From assembly GCA_965234545.1 (NCBI GenBank), contig OZ248348.1, positions 1,736,001 to 1,800,000 of the forward strand: a stretch of 64,000 nt of DNA, written 5' to 3'. The position numbers were made by a program, and so were the translations under genes. The notes under the pieces were generated by a model that searched no databases, was not told the origin of the DNA, and saw only the letters and a list, made by a program, of their open reading frames with translations. Shown here piece by piece: positions 27,051 through 35,654 of the stretch; the first letter of the stretch is position 1, and every line of letters starts with the position of its first letter. This DNA comes from Methylotenera sp965234545 (lineage in GTDB: Bacteria > Pseudomonadota > Gammaproteobacteria > Burkholderiales > Methylophilaceae).

Positions 27051-27671
27051 ATGAATGAATTAGGTTTTATACCCGTCACATTGATCCCCACGGTTTGGAT
27101 AGTTAGCGCCTACCTGCTGGGTTCCATCGCATTTGGCATCGTGGTCAGCCGCTTATTTGGCTTACCCGATCCGCGCACGGTAGGCTCAGGCAACCCAGGC
27201 GCGACCAATGTATTGCGCAGTGGTAAGAAACTGGCTGCCGCACTCACTTTACTTGGCGACGTGCTCAAAGGTTGGCTGCCAGTGTGGCTGGCCATGCAAT
27301 CCGACATGCTAATGTGGGTGGTGGCATACGTGAGTTTGGCCGTGTTTATCGGTCACTTGTACCCGATTTTTTATAAATTCCAAGGCGGCAAAGGCGTGGC
27401 CACGGCCTTGGGCGTCATGTTGGCCCTGTCACCCTTGTTGGCTTTAGCAGCCTTGGTCACATGGATAGTGGTGTTTGCCGTATCACGCTACTCGTCCTTA
27501 GCTGCCATTGTGGCCGCTAGCTTAGCACCGGTTTATGCCTGGTATTTGTTATCGGCCTACACGGATTATTTGATTACCGTGTTGATCATGTCGGTGTTGT
27601 TAGTGTGGCGGCATAGAAGCAACATCAAAAAACTGCTGGCTGGCACCGAATCGGGTTTCGGGAAGAAGTAA
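27051..27671 (+). CDS. plsY: Acyl-phosphate glycerol-3-phosphate acyltransferase
   Basis: Inner-membrane enzyme that makes lysophosphatidate from acyl phosphate. The 206-residue protein has about five transmembrane helices and the PlsY motifs VGSGNPGATNVLR, KFQGGKGVATALGV and LVWRHRSNIKKLLAGTE. The ATG at 27051 has AAGG nine bases upstream; a TTG nine bases earlier is less likely. The stop abuts the tsaD stop. Confidence 0.96.
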   Translation: MNELGFIPVTLIPTVWIVSAYLLGSIAFGIVVSRLFGLPDPRTVGSGNPGATNVLRSGKKLAAALTLLGDVLKGWLPVWLAMQSDMLMWVVAYVSLAVFIGHLYPIFYKFQGGKGVATALGVMLALSPLLALAALVTWIVVFAVSRYSSLAAIVAASLAPVYAWYLLSAYTDYLITVLIMSVLLVWRHRSNIKKLLAGTESGFGKK

Positions 27672-28709
27672 TTAAGGCACTAGCAATTCAGCCAAATCCC
27701 ACCTGGGCTTGACGCTAAAGCCGTATCCGCCATCCACCTTAGCGGCCTGCAAACGCATCGCTCCGGCAAACGCAATCATGGCGCCGTTATCGGTGCAAAA
27801 CTCCAAACGCGGGTAACTGACTTTGCAAAGTTTAGCGCGCACCGCGGCATTTAACTTTTGCCTTAAACGCAAATTGGCGCCGACGCCACCCGATACCACC
27901 AGGCTATCCAAGCCGGTTTCCCTTAAGGCCGCCATGCATTTTGCCGACAATACGTCGGTGATGGCCTCTTGAAACTCCCAAGCTAACTCGGCTTTTGCGA
28001 TTGTGTTTAAGGGCTGATGTTTGTTCACTAAACTTAAGACGGCGGTTTTTAAGCCGCTAAAACTAAAATTTAAATCGCCGCTATTTAACAAGGGCCTGGG
28101 CAGTTTAAATAAGCGATCGGCACTTTGACTTTGGACCTGCGATTGATCCGCGAGCTCGGCTAAAGCCGGTCCACCCGGGTAACCCAAGCCTAATAATTTG
28201 GCGGTTTTATCAAATGCCTCACCAGCAGCATCGTCCAAGGTGTCGCCCAACAGCTGGTAACGCCCAACACCATCCACGCGCATTAATTGCGTGTGTCCCC
28301 CTGAAACCAACAATGCCACAAACGGAAAAGCCGGCGGATTGTCTTCCAGTAAAGGCGCTAACAAATGGCCTTCCAGATGGTGCACTTGCAGGGTGGGGAT
28401 GCTCAGACTGTAGGCTAAAGAAGCTGCGAAGCTAGTACCCACTAACAACGCACCAGACAAGCCTGGGCCTTGAGTGTATGCAATCGCATCAATGTCTTGC
28501 AAGGTTTTTCCGGCATCCAACAAAACGCGCTCGGTCAATGGCAGCACCCGGCGTATGTGATCGCGCGAGGCCAGTTCAGGCACCACGCCACCGTACTCAG
28601 CGTGCATGGCCACTTGGCTATGCAATGCATGCGCCAACAAACCTTGCTCGCTATCGTATAAGGCAAGCCCTGTTTCGTCACAAGAGGATTCAACACCTAG
28701 AATTAACAT
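27672..28709 (-). CDS. tsaD: tRNA N6-adenosine threonylcarbamoyltransferase
   Basis: Installs the t6A modification next to the anticodon of ANN-reading tRNAs. The 345-residue ASKHA-fold protein has GVESSCDETGLALYD, the metal-binding HHLEGHLLAPL, ALLVSGGHTQL and the C-terminal CTDNGAMIAFAG. It is divergent from rpsU, a widely conserved neighbour pair. Confidence 0.98.
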   Translation of the reverse strand: MLILGVESSCDETGLALYDSEQGLLAHALHSQVAMHAEYGGVVPELASRDHIRRVLPLTERVLLDAGKTLQDIDAIAYTQGPGLSGALLVGTSFAASLAYSLSIPTLQVHHLEGHLLAPLLEDNPPAFPFVALLVSGGHTQLMRVDGVGRYQLLGDTLDDAAGEAFDKTAKLLGLGYPGGPALAELADQSQVQSQSADRLFKLPRPLLNSGDLNFSFSGLKTAVLSLVNKHQPLNTIAKAELAWEFQEAITDVLSAKCMAALRETGLDSLVVSGGVGANLRLRQKLNAAVRAKLCKVSYPRLEFCTDNGAMIAFAGAMRLQAAKVDGGYGFSVKPRWDLAELLVP

Positions 28710-28798
28710 GGTTTAAGCGACTTCAAAGATAGTGAAGTGGAATTATTACGTATTTCGCTAATAAATAGTCGAAACCAAGCGCAAATGCGTAAAAGTAT

Positions 28799-28827
28799 TT
28801 GAATAAAAACGATTATGCGATTAGAAT
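28799..28827 (+). promoter_or_regulatory. Promoter of rpsU-yqeY-dnaG-rpoD
   Basis: TTGAAT (28799-28804), 17-base spacer, TAGAAT (28822-28827). It would give an rpsU leader of about 95 bases that contains a small CCGA...TCGG hairpin. I saw no other -10/-35 pair of this quality between tsaD and rpsU. Confidence 0.65.
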
Positions 28828-28930
28828 AGCCGACTTTTCTCGGTTTCTGAGAGGCACTTGCGATTCAGCACTGGCCGAATTTTAGAAACGCGAATAAATT
28901 ATTAATACTGTTGCCTATAAGAGAGATCGA

Positions 28931-29143
28931 ATGTCTAGTGTACGCGTAAAAGAAAATGAGCCGTTTGACGTTGCCCTTCGCCGTTTTAAACGCTTAATCG
29001 AAAAAACCGGTTTGTTAAATGATCTTCGCGCTCGCGAATTTTATGAAAAACCAACATGGGAACGTAAACGTAAAGCTGCTGCTGCTGTTAAACGTCAATA
29101 CCGTCGTTTAATGAAACAAACGCTTCCTGCAAAATTGTTCTAA
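28931..29143 (+). CDS. rpsU: 30S ribosomal protein S21
   Basis: Needed for translation initiation at Shine-Dalgarno sites. The 70-residue basic protein has the typical VRVKENEPFDVALRRFKR and YEKPTWERKRKAAAAVKR segments. AGAGAGAT lies just before the ATG. It is first in the macromolecular synthesis cluster. Confidence 0.98.
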   Translation: MSSVRVKENEPFDVALRRFKRLIEKTGLLNDLRAREFYEKPTWERKRKAAAAVKRQYRRLMKQTLPAKLF

Positions 29144-29158
29144 TTTCGTTTTTGCCCC

Positions 29159-29602
29159 TTGTCCTTAAAAGCAAAAATAACTGAAGACATGAAAACCGCA
29201 ATGCGCGCTAAAGACAGCGCGCGTTTAGGTGCCATACGTTTACTGCAAGCCGCCATCAAGCAACGTGAAGTGGATGAGCGCATCGAATTAAATGACGCGG
29301 ACATCCTGGCTGCGATAGAAAAAATGCTCAAGCAGCGTCGCGATTCCATCAGCGCTTATGAAGGTGCCAATCGCCACGATTTAGCCGATGTAGAAAAATT
29401 CGAAGTATCGGTTCTGCAAACCTATTTACCCCAACAACTGACTGACGCTGAAGTGGCGGCCTTGCTAGAGCATGCCATCACCGAAACCGGCGCAGACGGC
29501 ATAAAAGACATGAGCAAAGTCATGGCAGCCATTAAGCCGCTGGTTGTTGGTCGCGCCGACATGGGTAAACTATCCGGATTAATCAAAACCCGTTTAAGTT
29601 AA
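29159..29602 (+). CDS. yqeY: YqeY/GatB-related domain protein (TTG start)
   Basis: A 147-residue YqeY family protein, related to the tail domain of the amidotransferase subunit GatB. Its function is not firmly established. It is helix-rich, with RLGAIRLLQAAIKQREVDERIEL and the C-terminal GADGIKDMSKVMAAIKP, GRADMGKLSGLIK. The start MSLKAKITEDMKTAMRAKD from a TTG at 29159 matches the family N-terminus, though no ribosome site is evident. Translation may be coupled to rpsU, 15 bases upstream. The next ATG (29189) would truncate the first helix. Confidence 0.9.
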   Translation: MSLKAKITEDMKTAMRAKDSARLGAIRLLQAAIKQREVDERIELNDADILAAIEKMLKQRRDSISAYEGANRHDLADVEKFEVSVLQTYLPQQLTDAEVAALLEHAITETGADGIKDMSKVMAAIKPLVVGRADMGKLSGLIKTRLS

Positions 29603-29627
29603 ACCGGTAAAACGGGTCATTAAAATT

Positions 29628-29651
29628 AAGGAGCGATAGGCTCCTTTTTTT
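29628..29651 (+). terminator. Hairpin terminator or attenuator before dnaG
   Basis: AAGGAGC - GATAG - GCTCCTT followed by seven T, 17 bases before the dnaG ATG. In enterobacteria a terminator in the same place lowers dnaG expression relative to rpsU, and the same role is likely here. Confidence 0.85.
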
Positions 29652-29668
29652 AATTTATACTCACCATT

Positions 29669-31408
29669 ATGATCCCAGAAAGTTTTATCCAAGAACTGCT
29701 AAACCGCGTTGATGTTGTCGATGTTATAGACAAAAACGTGGCTTTAAAAAAAGCCGGGGCCAACTACTCTGCCTGCTGCCCGTTTCATAATGAAAAATCC
29801 CCTAGCTTTACCGTCAGCCCTAGCAAGCAGTTTTACCATTGCTTTGGCTGCGGCGCGCACGGCACGGCCCTAGGCTTTTTAATGGAATACCAAGGCTTAA
29901 GCTTTGTCGAGGCCATCAACGAATTAGCCAGATCGGTCGGCATGGTAGTGCCGCAAGAAACACGCGACCCAGACAAGCCAGCAGCTAAAGTGGTGGTGGG
30001 CTTGCAAGACGCCTTACAACAAGCGGCGCAATACTACAAAGAGCAACTCAAGCAATCCGATCGGGCCATTGCCTACTTAAAAGGCCGTGGCCTGAGTGGT
30101 CAAATCGCCGCTAAATTTCAGGTAGGCTACGCACCGGCTGGCTGGCAAAATTTGCAAAGTGTGTTCCCTCAATACGACAACGAAGCACTTAAAGTAGCGG
30201 GTTTGGTAGTCGAAAACGAGCAAGGCAAACGCTACGATCGCTTCCGCGACCGCATTATGTTTCCCATCCACGATCAAAAGGGCCAGGTGATTGGTTTCGG
30301 TGGTCGCATCATCAACCCCGAAGACACCCCTAAATACTACAACTCACCAGAAACACCGCTTTTTCAAAAAGGCCATGAGTTATACGGCTTGTTTTTAGCA
30401 AGGCGTGCCATACGCGACGTAGGCCGCGTCTTGGTCGTGGAAGGGTATATGGATGTTGTGGCCTTGGCACAGTTTGGCATCGATTATGCCGTCGCGGCAT
30501 TGGGCACTGCCACGACGCCGTTTCATATCAGCAAGCTAATGCGCCAAACCGACGAAATTGTCTTTTGTTTTGATGGCGATAAAGCCGGCCAAACTGCTGC
30601 CTGGCGAGCCGCGATGAACGCGTTGCCAGCCTTGACGGACGGCCTCAAACTGTCTTTCTTATTTTTGCCCATAGAGCACGACCCCGATTCATACGTACGC
30701 GAATTTGGCCGAGAAAAATTTGAAGCCGAAATTAAATTGGCCACGCCGCTTTCGCAATACATTTTGATGCATTTAAGTGCCGATAACCCCTTACAAAGCC
30801 AAGAAGACAAAGTGCGTTTTTTAAACGATGCCGAGCCCATCATGCAGCAAATTCAAGCGCCGCGAAGCGCCATGTATTTGCGTAAAAAAGTAGCGGAATT
30901 GGCGCAACTGTCGACCGATGAAATGCAGGCCTTGTTGAAGTTGCCTAACCTAAATAAAACGCCCACGCCAGCCCGACCAAAACTCACGCGCACCACCCAT
31001 TCTCTGCACCAACGCTTTTGTCTAACCCTGGTGATGCATCCCGAATTGGCTATTGCTACTGATTTAGAGTGGTTGATTGGCGATTCGGCTAATGAACTGC
31101 TGCTGCAAAAAACCATCGCCATTTGCTTGCAAAATCCGCAAGCCAAACCGGTGGTGATTATGCGTGCGCTGGAAGGTCAGATAGACATCACCTTACAGCG
31201 TGAACTAGAGCAAGCCCTAAACGTGCTCGATGAAACACTGGATTTGGCGCAAGAATTAGCCGGCGCCAGGCAACAATTACACCAGTTGTACGCGCAAAAA
31301 ACCGATCAAGCTTTGCTGGCGAAAATAAGTGAAAAACCCTTAAGCAGCCTAACTGAAAACGAGCGCAATCAACTGAAAAGTTTTGCGAGCAAGCCCAAGT
31401 CAAAATAG
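29669..31408 (+). CDS. dnaG: DNA primase
   Basis: Synthesises RNA primers at the replication fork. The 579-residue protein has the CHC2 zinc finger (CCPFHNEKSPSF and FHCFGCG-like YHCFGCGAHG), the RNA polymerase core with VVEGYMDVVAL and the Toprim motif VFCFDGDKAGQ. A C-terminal helicase-binding domain lies after about residue 430. The terminator hairpin immediately upstream probably reduces its level. Confidence 0.97.
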   Translation: MIPESFIQELLNRVDVVDVIDKNVALKKAGANYSACCPFHNEKSPSFTVSPSKQFYHCFGCGAHGTALGFLMEYQGLSFVEAINELARSVGMVVPQETRDPDKPAAKVVVGLQDALQQAAQYYKEQLKQSDRAIAYLKGRGLSGQIAAKFQVGYAPAGWQNLQSVFPQYDNEALKVAGLVVENEQGKRYDRFRDRIMFPIHDQKGQVIGFGGRIINPEDTPKYYNSPETPLFQKGHELYGLFLARRAIRDVGRVLVVEGYMDVVALAQFGIDYAVAALGTATTPFHISKLMRQTDEIVFCFDGDKAGQTAAWRAAMNALPALTDGLKLSFLFLPIEHDPDSYVREFGREKFEAEIKLATPLSQYILMHLSADNPLQSQEDKVRFLNDAEPIMQQIQAPRSAMYLRKKVAELAQLSTDEMQALLKLPNLNKTPTPARPKLTRTTHSLHQRFCLTLVMHPELAIATDLEWLIGDSANELLLQKTIAICLQNPQAKPVVIMRALEGQIDITLQRELEQALNVLDETLDLAQELAGARQQLHQLYAQKTDQALLAKISEKPLSSLTENERNQLKSFASKPKSK

Positions 31409-31421
31409 CCTTAAATTCTGC

Positions 31422-31427
31422 TATAAT
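31422..31427 (+). promoter_or_regulatory. -10 box (TATAAT) upstream of rpoD
   Basis: A perfect TATAAT lies 78 bases before the rpoD ATG, just after the dnaG stop. The -35 region (GTCAAA at about 17 bases) is weak. It would give rpoD transcription separate from the rpsU promoter. Confidence 0.5.
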
Positions 31428-31505
31428 GCAGGGTTGTAAAAAATCACTTTCATTCTATTAAAACAAGCAGTCAGTAATAGGGTGTGCATAAACTAGAGGT
31501 GCGTC

Positions 31506-33443
31506 ATGGCAAGACCAAAGAAAAGCGATCAAATAGCTGAAAAAAAGAAGGTTGAATTTATCAGCCCGGAAGAGCAAGAAGCTAACGCGGACGAACGTCG
31601 CTCGCGCCTCAAATCGCTGATCATTTTAGGTAAAGAGCGTGGCTACCTAACCTACGCCGAAATTAACGATCATCTGCCCGATGACGTGCAAAACTCCGAA
31701 CAGATCGATGGCATCATCGGCATGATCAACGACATGGGCATACAAGTATACGAAGAAGCGCCTGACGCTGAAGTATTACTGATGTCTGATGCGCCACCTG
31801 CTGTTACCGATGAAGACGCCGTAGAAGAAGCCGAACAAGCGCTGGCCACCGTTGATTCTGATTTCGGTCGCACCACGGATCCTGTGCGCATGTACATGCG
31901 TGAAATGGGTACGGTGGATTTGCTGACGCGCGAAAGCGAAGTGGAAATTGCACGCCGCATTGAAGACGGGTTAAAACACATGGTGCAAGCGATTGCCGCC
32001 TGCCCAACCACCATCTCTGCTTTATTGGCTTTAGTCGACAAAGTCGAAAGCGATGAACTGAGTGTGGACGATTTAGTTGATGGCTTGATAGACTCAGACG
32101 TCGGCGCCGTGGACGCAGTGGAATTGGCTAGCGCCGAAGACGACGTCGAAGAAGAAGTGGACGATGACGCAGATGAAGACGAAGACGGTGCTAAAGCCGC
32201 CGCCATTTCCGCAGAAGCATTGGCTAAACTAAAAGAAGAAGTGGTTAAACGCTTTGCTGTTGTGCGTGCCGCCAACCAAAAAATGACGGCCATTTTGCCA
32301 GTCAGGGGTTCTCAAGACGCTGAATACCAAGCCTTACTTGCTGAAATTTTAGTTGAACTGACGGCTTTCCGCTTTTCGCCTAAACAGGTTGAAGGTCTGT
32401 GTGATCAAGTGCGTAATTTGGTTGAAACCGTGCGCGGCCATGAACGTAAAGTGTTGGATTTCTGTGTGGAAAAATCCGGCATGCCACGCACGCATTTTAT
32501 CAAGTCTTTCCCAGGCAACGAATGCAACCAAGACTGGTTAGCCGAAGAACTTAAAGCGGATAAACCTTACGTTGAAAAACTAAAACGCTATAACCACTCT
32601 ATTTTGGATCAACAACAACGCTTGATTGATTTAGAAGTGACTGTGGGCATCCCCATTAAAGAATTAAAAGAAATCAACAAGCAAATGACGACCGGTGAAG
32701 CCCGTGCTCGCCGCGCTAAACGCGAAATGATTGAAGCGAACTTGCGCTTGGTGATCTCGATTGCTAAAAAATACACCAACCGTGGCTTGCAGTTCTTGGA
32801 CTTGATTCAAGAAGGCAACATTGGCTTGATGAAAGCCGTGGATAAATTTGAATACCGCCGTGGTTTCAAATTTTCAACCTACGCCACCTGGTGGATACGT
32901 CAAGCCATTACTCGCTCGATTGCCGATCAAGCGCGCACCATCCGCATCCCGGTGCACATGATAGAAACGATCAACAAAATGAATCGCATCAGCCGCCAAA
33001 TCTTGCAAGAAACTGGCGTGGAGCCGGATCCTGCTACCTTGGCTGAAAAAATGGAAATGCCGGAAGATAAGATACGTAAAATCTTAAAAATCAGCAAAGA
33101 GCCGATTTCCATGGAAACGCCTATTGGTGACGACGAAGATTCGCATTTGGGTGACTTTATTGAAGACGGCCAAACCTTGGCACCCGTTGATGCAGCCATT
33201 TATGCCAGCTTACGTGACGCCACTAGCGAAGTGTTGGAATCCTTAACGCCACGCGAAGCAAAGGTATTGCGCATGCGTTTTGGTATTGAAATGAATACCG
33301 ATCACACGCTAGAAGAAGTGGGCAAACAGTTTGATGTAACGCGTGAACGCATACGTCAAATTGAAGCGAAAGCCTTGCGTAAATTGCGTCACCCAACACG
33401 TTCAGAAAGATTGCGTAGTTTCTTAGAAACAGGACAAGATTAA
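31506..33443 (+). CDS. rpoD: RNA polymerase sigma factor RpoD (sigma-70)
   Basis: Housekeeping sigma factor. The 645-residue protein has region 1.1 (LIILGKERGYLTYAEIND), region 1.2 (TTDPVRMYMREMGTVDLL) and an acidic non-conserved region with a strong Asp/Glu run (about 215-235). Region 2 follows (GLQFLDLIQEGNIGLMKAV, YATWWIRQAITR), then region 3 and region 4.2 (DVTRERIRQIEAKALRKL). AGAGG lies just upstream of the ATG. The length is normal for a betaproteobacterium. Confidence 0.98.
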   Translation: MARPKKSDQIAEKKKVEFISPEEQEANADERRSRLKSLIILGKERGYLTYAEINDHLPDDVQNSEQIDGIIGMINDMGIQVYEEAPDAEVLLMSDAPPAVTDEDAVEEAEQALATVDSDFGRTTDPVRMYMREMGTVDLLTRESEVEIARRIEDGLKHMVQAIAACPTTISALLALVDKVESDELSVDDLVDGLIDSDVGAVDAVELASAEDDVEEEVDDDADEDEDGAKAAAISAEALAKLKEEVVKRFAVVRAANQKMTAILPVRGSQDAEYQALLAEILVELTAFRFSPKQVEGLCDQVRNLVETVRGHERKVLDFCVEKSGMPRTHFIKSFPGNECNQDWLAEELKADKPYVEKLKRYNHSILDQQQRLIDLEVTVGIPIKELKEINKQMTTGEARARRAKREMIEANLRLVISIAKKYTNRGLQFLDLIQEGNIGLMKAVDKFEYRRGFKFSTYATWWIRQAITRSIADQARTIRIPVHMIETINKMNRISRQILQETGVEPDPATLAEKMEMPEDKIRKILKISKEPISMETPIGDDEDSHLGDFIEDGQTLAPVDAAIYASLRDATSEVLESLTPREAKVLRMRFGIEMNTDHTLEEVGKQFDVTRERIRQIEAKALRKLRHPTRSERLRSFLETGQD

Positions 33444-33459
33444 TCAGTTTAAAAGTTTC

Positions 33460-33538
<79 letters not shown>

Positions 33539-33545
33539 CTATGTA

Positions 33546-33584
33546 GCGGCTTACATAATGCATATGTAAGCCGCGACTTTTTTT
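33546..33584 (+). terminator. Intrinsic terminator after the CAT-anticodon tRNA
   Basis: Perfect 11-bp stem GCGGCTTACAT / ATGTAAGCCGC with loop AATGCAT, followed by GAC and seven T. Confidence 0.9.
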
Positions 33585-33606
33585 AGGGTAGTACAAGGGG
33601 TAAGCG

Positions 33607-33852
33607 ATGGACGCAAAGCTAATTCTTCAACATTTGAAGAAACATGGGCAATTAGCCGATTGGGAAATTGCTTCAGCCATGAACCTCACTGTAGCCAGTG
33701 TTCGGGAATGCTTGAGCAAGCTGTCTGCCAAAGGCGATGTTTCTCAATGCACGGTGATTCGTTTTTTAGATGGCAAGCCGATTGAAGGCATGCTATGCCG
33801 TATTGCCGGCACCATCCCACCCAAGGCCCCCGGCAGAAAACCTAACGCCTAA
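33607..33852 (+). CDS. Small winged-helix DNA-binding protein
   Basis: An 81-residue product. Residues 3-55 fit a winged helix: LILQHLKKHGQLADWEIASAMNL-type helices with a recognition helix around TVASVRECLSKLSAKG, then a short wing. The C-terminus is Pro/Lys-rich. It resembles FeoC- or MarR-like mini-regulators, but no effector domain is present and the target is unknown. AAGGGGTAAGCG precedes the ATG. Confidence 0.75.
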   Translation: MDAKLILQHLKKHGQLADWEIASAMNLTVASVRECLSKLSAKGDVSQCTVIRFLDGKPIEGMLCRIAGTIPPKAPGRKPNA

Positions 33853-33872
33853 CCATTGGTCTGATCAAGCAA

Positions 33873-34352
33873 CTACTGTTTGGTTGATTCAATAAATGGA
33901 TCGTCAAACTGCCGGTCGTGTTCATCAAATATGCCAGCGATTTTTCCATAAAAAAGCCGATACACTTCTGCGGCATTGCCCTTCTTAGTGACGGAAAAAT
34001 ACGTATCCGCTAAGCCTTGCAAGTTTTTCATGATGTCTAAATGGGCTTGCCTATGGACACGAAAATAATCGTTATTTTCGCTAATATTAGGCCGGCTCAT
34101 CATGATGCTCTCTTCATGATCAAAGTGCCTACCGGCTAAATCAATAATGTGAAATAGGAAAGAAGGCATGCGCCCCTGACAAGACGTTTGCTGCTCATTA
34201 GCACAAGCTGGTGCGACAGAATCCGGCAACAAGCTGCAGGCACAGGCATCTCGTAAATCAGCCAGGTATTTTTCAAGTTGCTTATGCTCTTTTTTGATCA
34301 TCGCATAATCGCTTGGTGCTAATTTATTAATTGCTTTACTGTGCACTAACAT
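33873..34352 (-). CDS. Hemerythrin-like diiron protein with Cys-containing insert
   Basis: The 159-residue protein has the spaced metal ligands of the HHE/hemerythrin fold: His in KKEHKQL, HFDHEES (HxxxE), VHRQAH and a C-terminal HDRQFDDPF (HxxxD). Such proteins bind O2 or NO, or sense redox state. Between helices 1 and 2 there is an unusual loop with four cysteines (CACSLLPDSVAPAC and a further Cys in TSCQG) that could bind metal or form disulfides. There is no signal peptide, so it is cytoplasmic. It precedes the small 75-residue Cys protein's end on the same strand. Confidence 0.8.
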   Translation of the reverse strand: MLVHSKAINKLAPSDYAMIKKEHKQLEKYLADLRDACACSLLPDSVAPACANEQQTSCQGRMPSFLFHIIDLAGRHFDHEESIMMSRPNISENNDYFRVHRQAHLDIMKNLQGLADTYFSVTKKGNAAEVYRLFYGKIAGIFDEHDRQFDDPFIESTKQ

Positions 34353-34395
34353 GTTTTATCACCTTTCTGATTCATGGCAAGCATAGAGCGCTGCA

Positions 34396-34623
34396 TCAAT
34401 CAAAATCATCCGCATCATGCCCTACTGCATCAACCGATGCCCCCTGCTTTGAAGCTTGGTAGCCTGCTGCAGTTAATTTTATGCGATAGGGGCAAGTCGC
34501 CAGGTGGCCTTCCAATCTGCCATTGATCACCGTTGTTTCTATTTTGCAATCAGCACAACGGTAGCGATGTAATTGGTCTTCAAAGTGCTCTTGCGGGTAG
34601 TCTATATAAAACAGTTTTTTCAT
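34396..34623 (-). CDS. Small Cys-containing hypothetical protein
   Basis: A 75-residue product. RYRCADCKIETTVINGRLEGH is partly a rubredoxin-like knuckle (CxxC), followed by a single later Cys in ATCPYR, so a zinc site would be incomplete unless His contributes (HLATC). The tail is acidic (AVGHDADDFD). No recognisable family. It lies between the TPR gene and the hemerythrin-like gene, all on the minus strand. Confidence 0.6.
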   Translation of the reverse strand: MKKLFYIDYPQEHFEDQLHRYRCADCKIETTVINGRLEGHLATCPYRIKLTAAGYQASKQGASVDAVGHDADDFD

Positions 34624-34647
34624 CGTGCCCAGGCTCCTAAGCGTTGG

Positions 34648-35649
34648 CTATTTTAGCGCTTGCATTCTCATTTCTATTAATTTTTTGCTTAGGCTATCAC
34701 TAGCCGATGGCTTGAGCAACTCTAAAGCGCGGGCGTATTGTTGAAAAGCCAGCAAAGGTTGACCCATATGCTCCAAACTCACAGCCAAATTAAAGGCATA
34801 CTCAGCATGATGGGGGGCGAGCTGACTGGCATCAAAATACGCCGCCTCGGCGGCTGACCACAAGCCTTGCTCTGCATAAAAATTGGCGAGTGCCGCATGC
34901 AGATAGGCTGCTTTTGGTTGGTCTTGCAATAAACCTTTAATGCGGCTTTCTGCATATGCCTTATCTTGCATAGGCAAAGTAGCCAGCAGTGCCAGCGTGT
35001 TATTTGGTGCCACCGCCAAGACCGATTGGTACCAGGCCGCCGCCTCATCTTGATGGCCTTGGCGCTGTGCAATCGCCGCCATGCCTAACATGGCTTCCAC
35101 ATTGTTTCTGTCAATCTCTAGCACCTGCCTGTAGTGGCTCTCCGCACTGGCGGCATCCCCATCAACATAGGCTTGATAGGCCTGCATCAAATTAGCCTGC
35201 AATAAGGCTGAGGAATGCTGCACCGTCAGGTGCAAGCTTGGTAACTTAGTTGAGGTTTTAACTGTGGTTTTGCGTTTGCCGGTTTGTTTAGTCTGCGATG
35301 CTGGGCCTATACGCTCTGCTTGTTCAAGTTTTGCCACGGGATTATCCACCGTACTTGCAGGAGCATCTAAGGTGGCCATGGTTTTGACAGAGGACTCATC
35401 ATCTCTAGCCTTTTGCGTATTGGTAGGGCTGGGTTCGTCGGCTAGGGCGCTGGCTAAAAATGCATCAGTCAGCGGCAAGATCGGCTTCACTGGTGCAGGG
35501 ATGGATAGCTGCGCTTGGGCTAACAAGATCCGGCTCGCTATGGACTTTTGCATATGCTGGTGGGCATGCCAAGCAAGGTAGCCAAGCAAGGAAAAACCCA
35601 GCAACCAAACCGCCGTAAAGAGCTTACTGGGAGCATTGCCTAAGTGCAT
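34648..35649 (-). CDS. TPR protein, MshN-like pilus biogenesis partner
   Basis: The 333-residue protein has one N-terminal transmembrane helix (about 11-30, FTAVWLLGFSLLGYLAW) and a disordered Ser/Thr/Lys-rich segment (about 60-130). It then has four to five tetratricopeptide repeats (for example MQAYQAYVDGDAASAESHYR, AEAAYFDASQLAPHHAEYAF). It starts 5 bases after the MshL-type secretin stop. In MSHA clusters a TPR protein with this architecture, MshN, accompanies the secretin, so I infer a similar role. Confidence 0.75.
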   Translation of the reverse strand: MHLGNAPSKLFTAVWLLGFSLLGYLAWHAHQHMQKSIASRILLAQAQLSIPAPVKPILPLTDAFLASALADEPSPTNTQKARDDESSVKTMATLDAPASTVDNPVAKLEQAERIGPASQTKQTGKRKTTVKTSTKLPSLHLTVQHSSALLQANLMQAYQAYVDGDAASAESHYRQVLEIDRNNVEAMLGMAAIAQRQGHQDEAAAWYQSVLAVAPNNTLALLATLPMQDKAYAESRIKGLLQDQPKAAYLHAALANFYAEQGLWSAAEAAYFDASQLAPHHAEYAFNLAVSLEHMGQPLLAFQQYARALELLKPSASDSLSKKLIEMRMQALK

Positions 35650-35654
35650 GTCGA

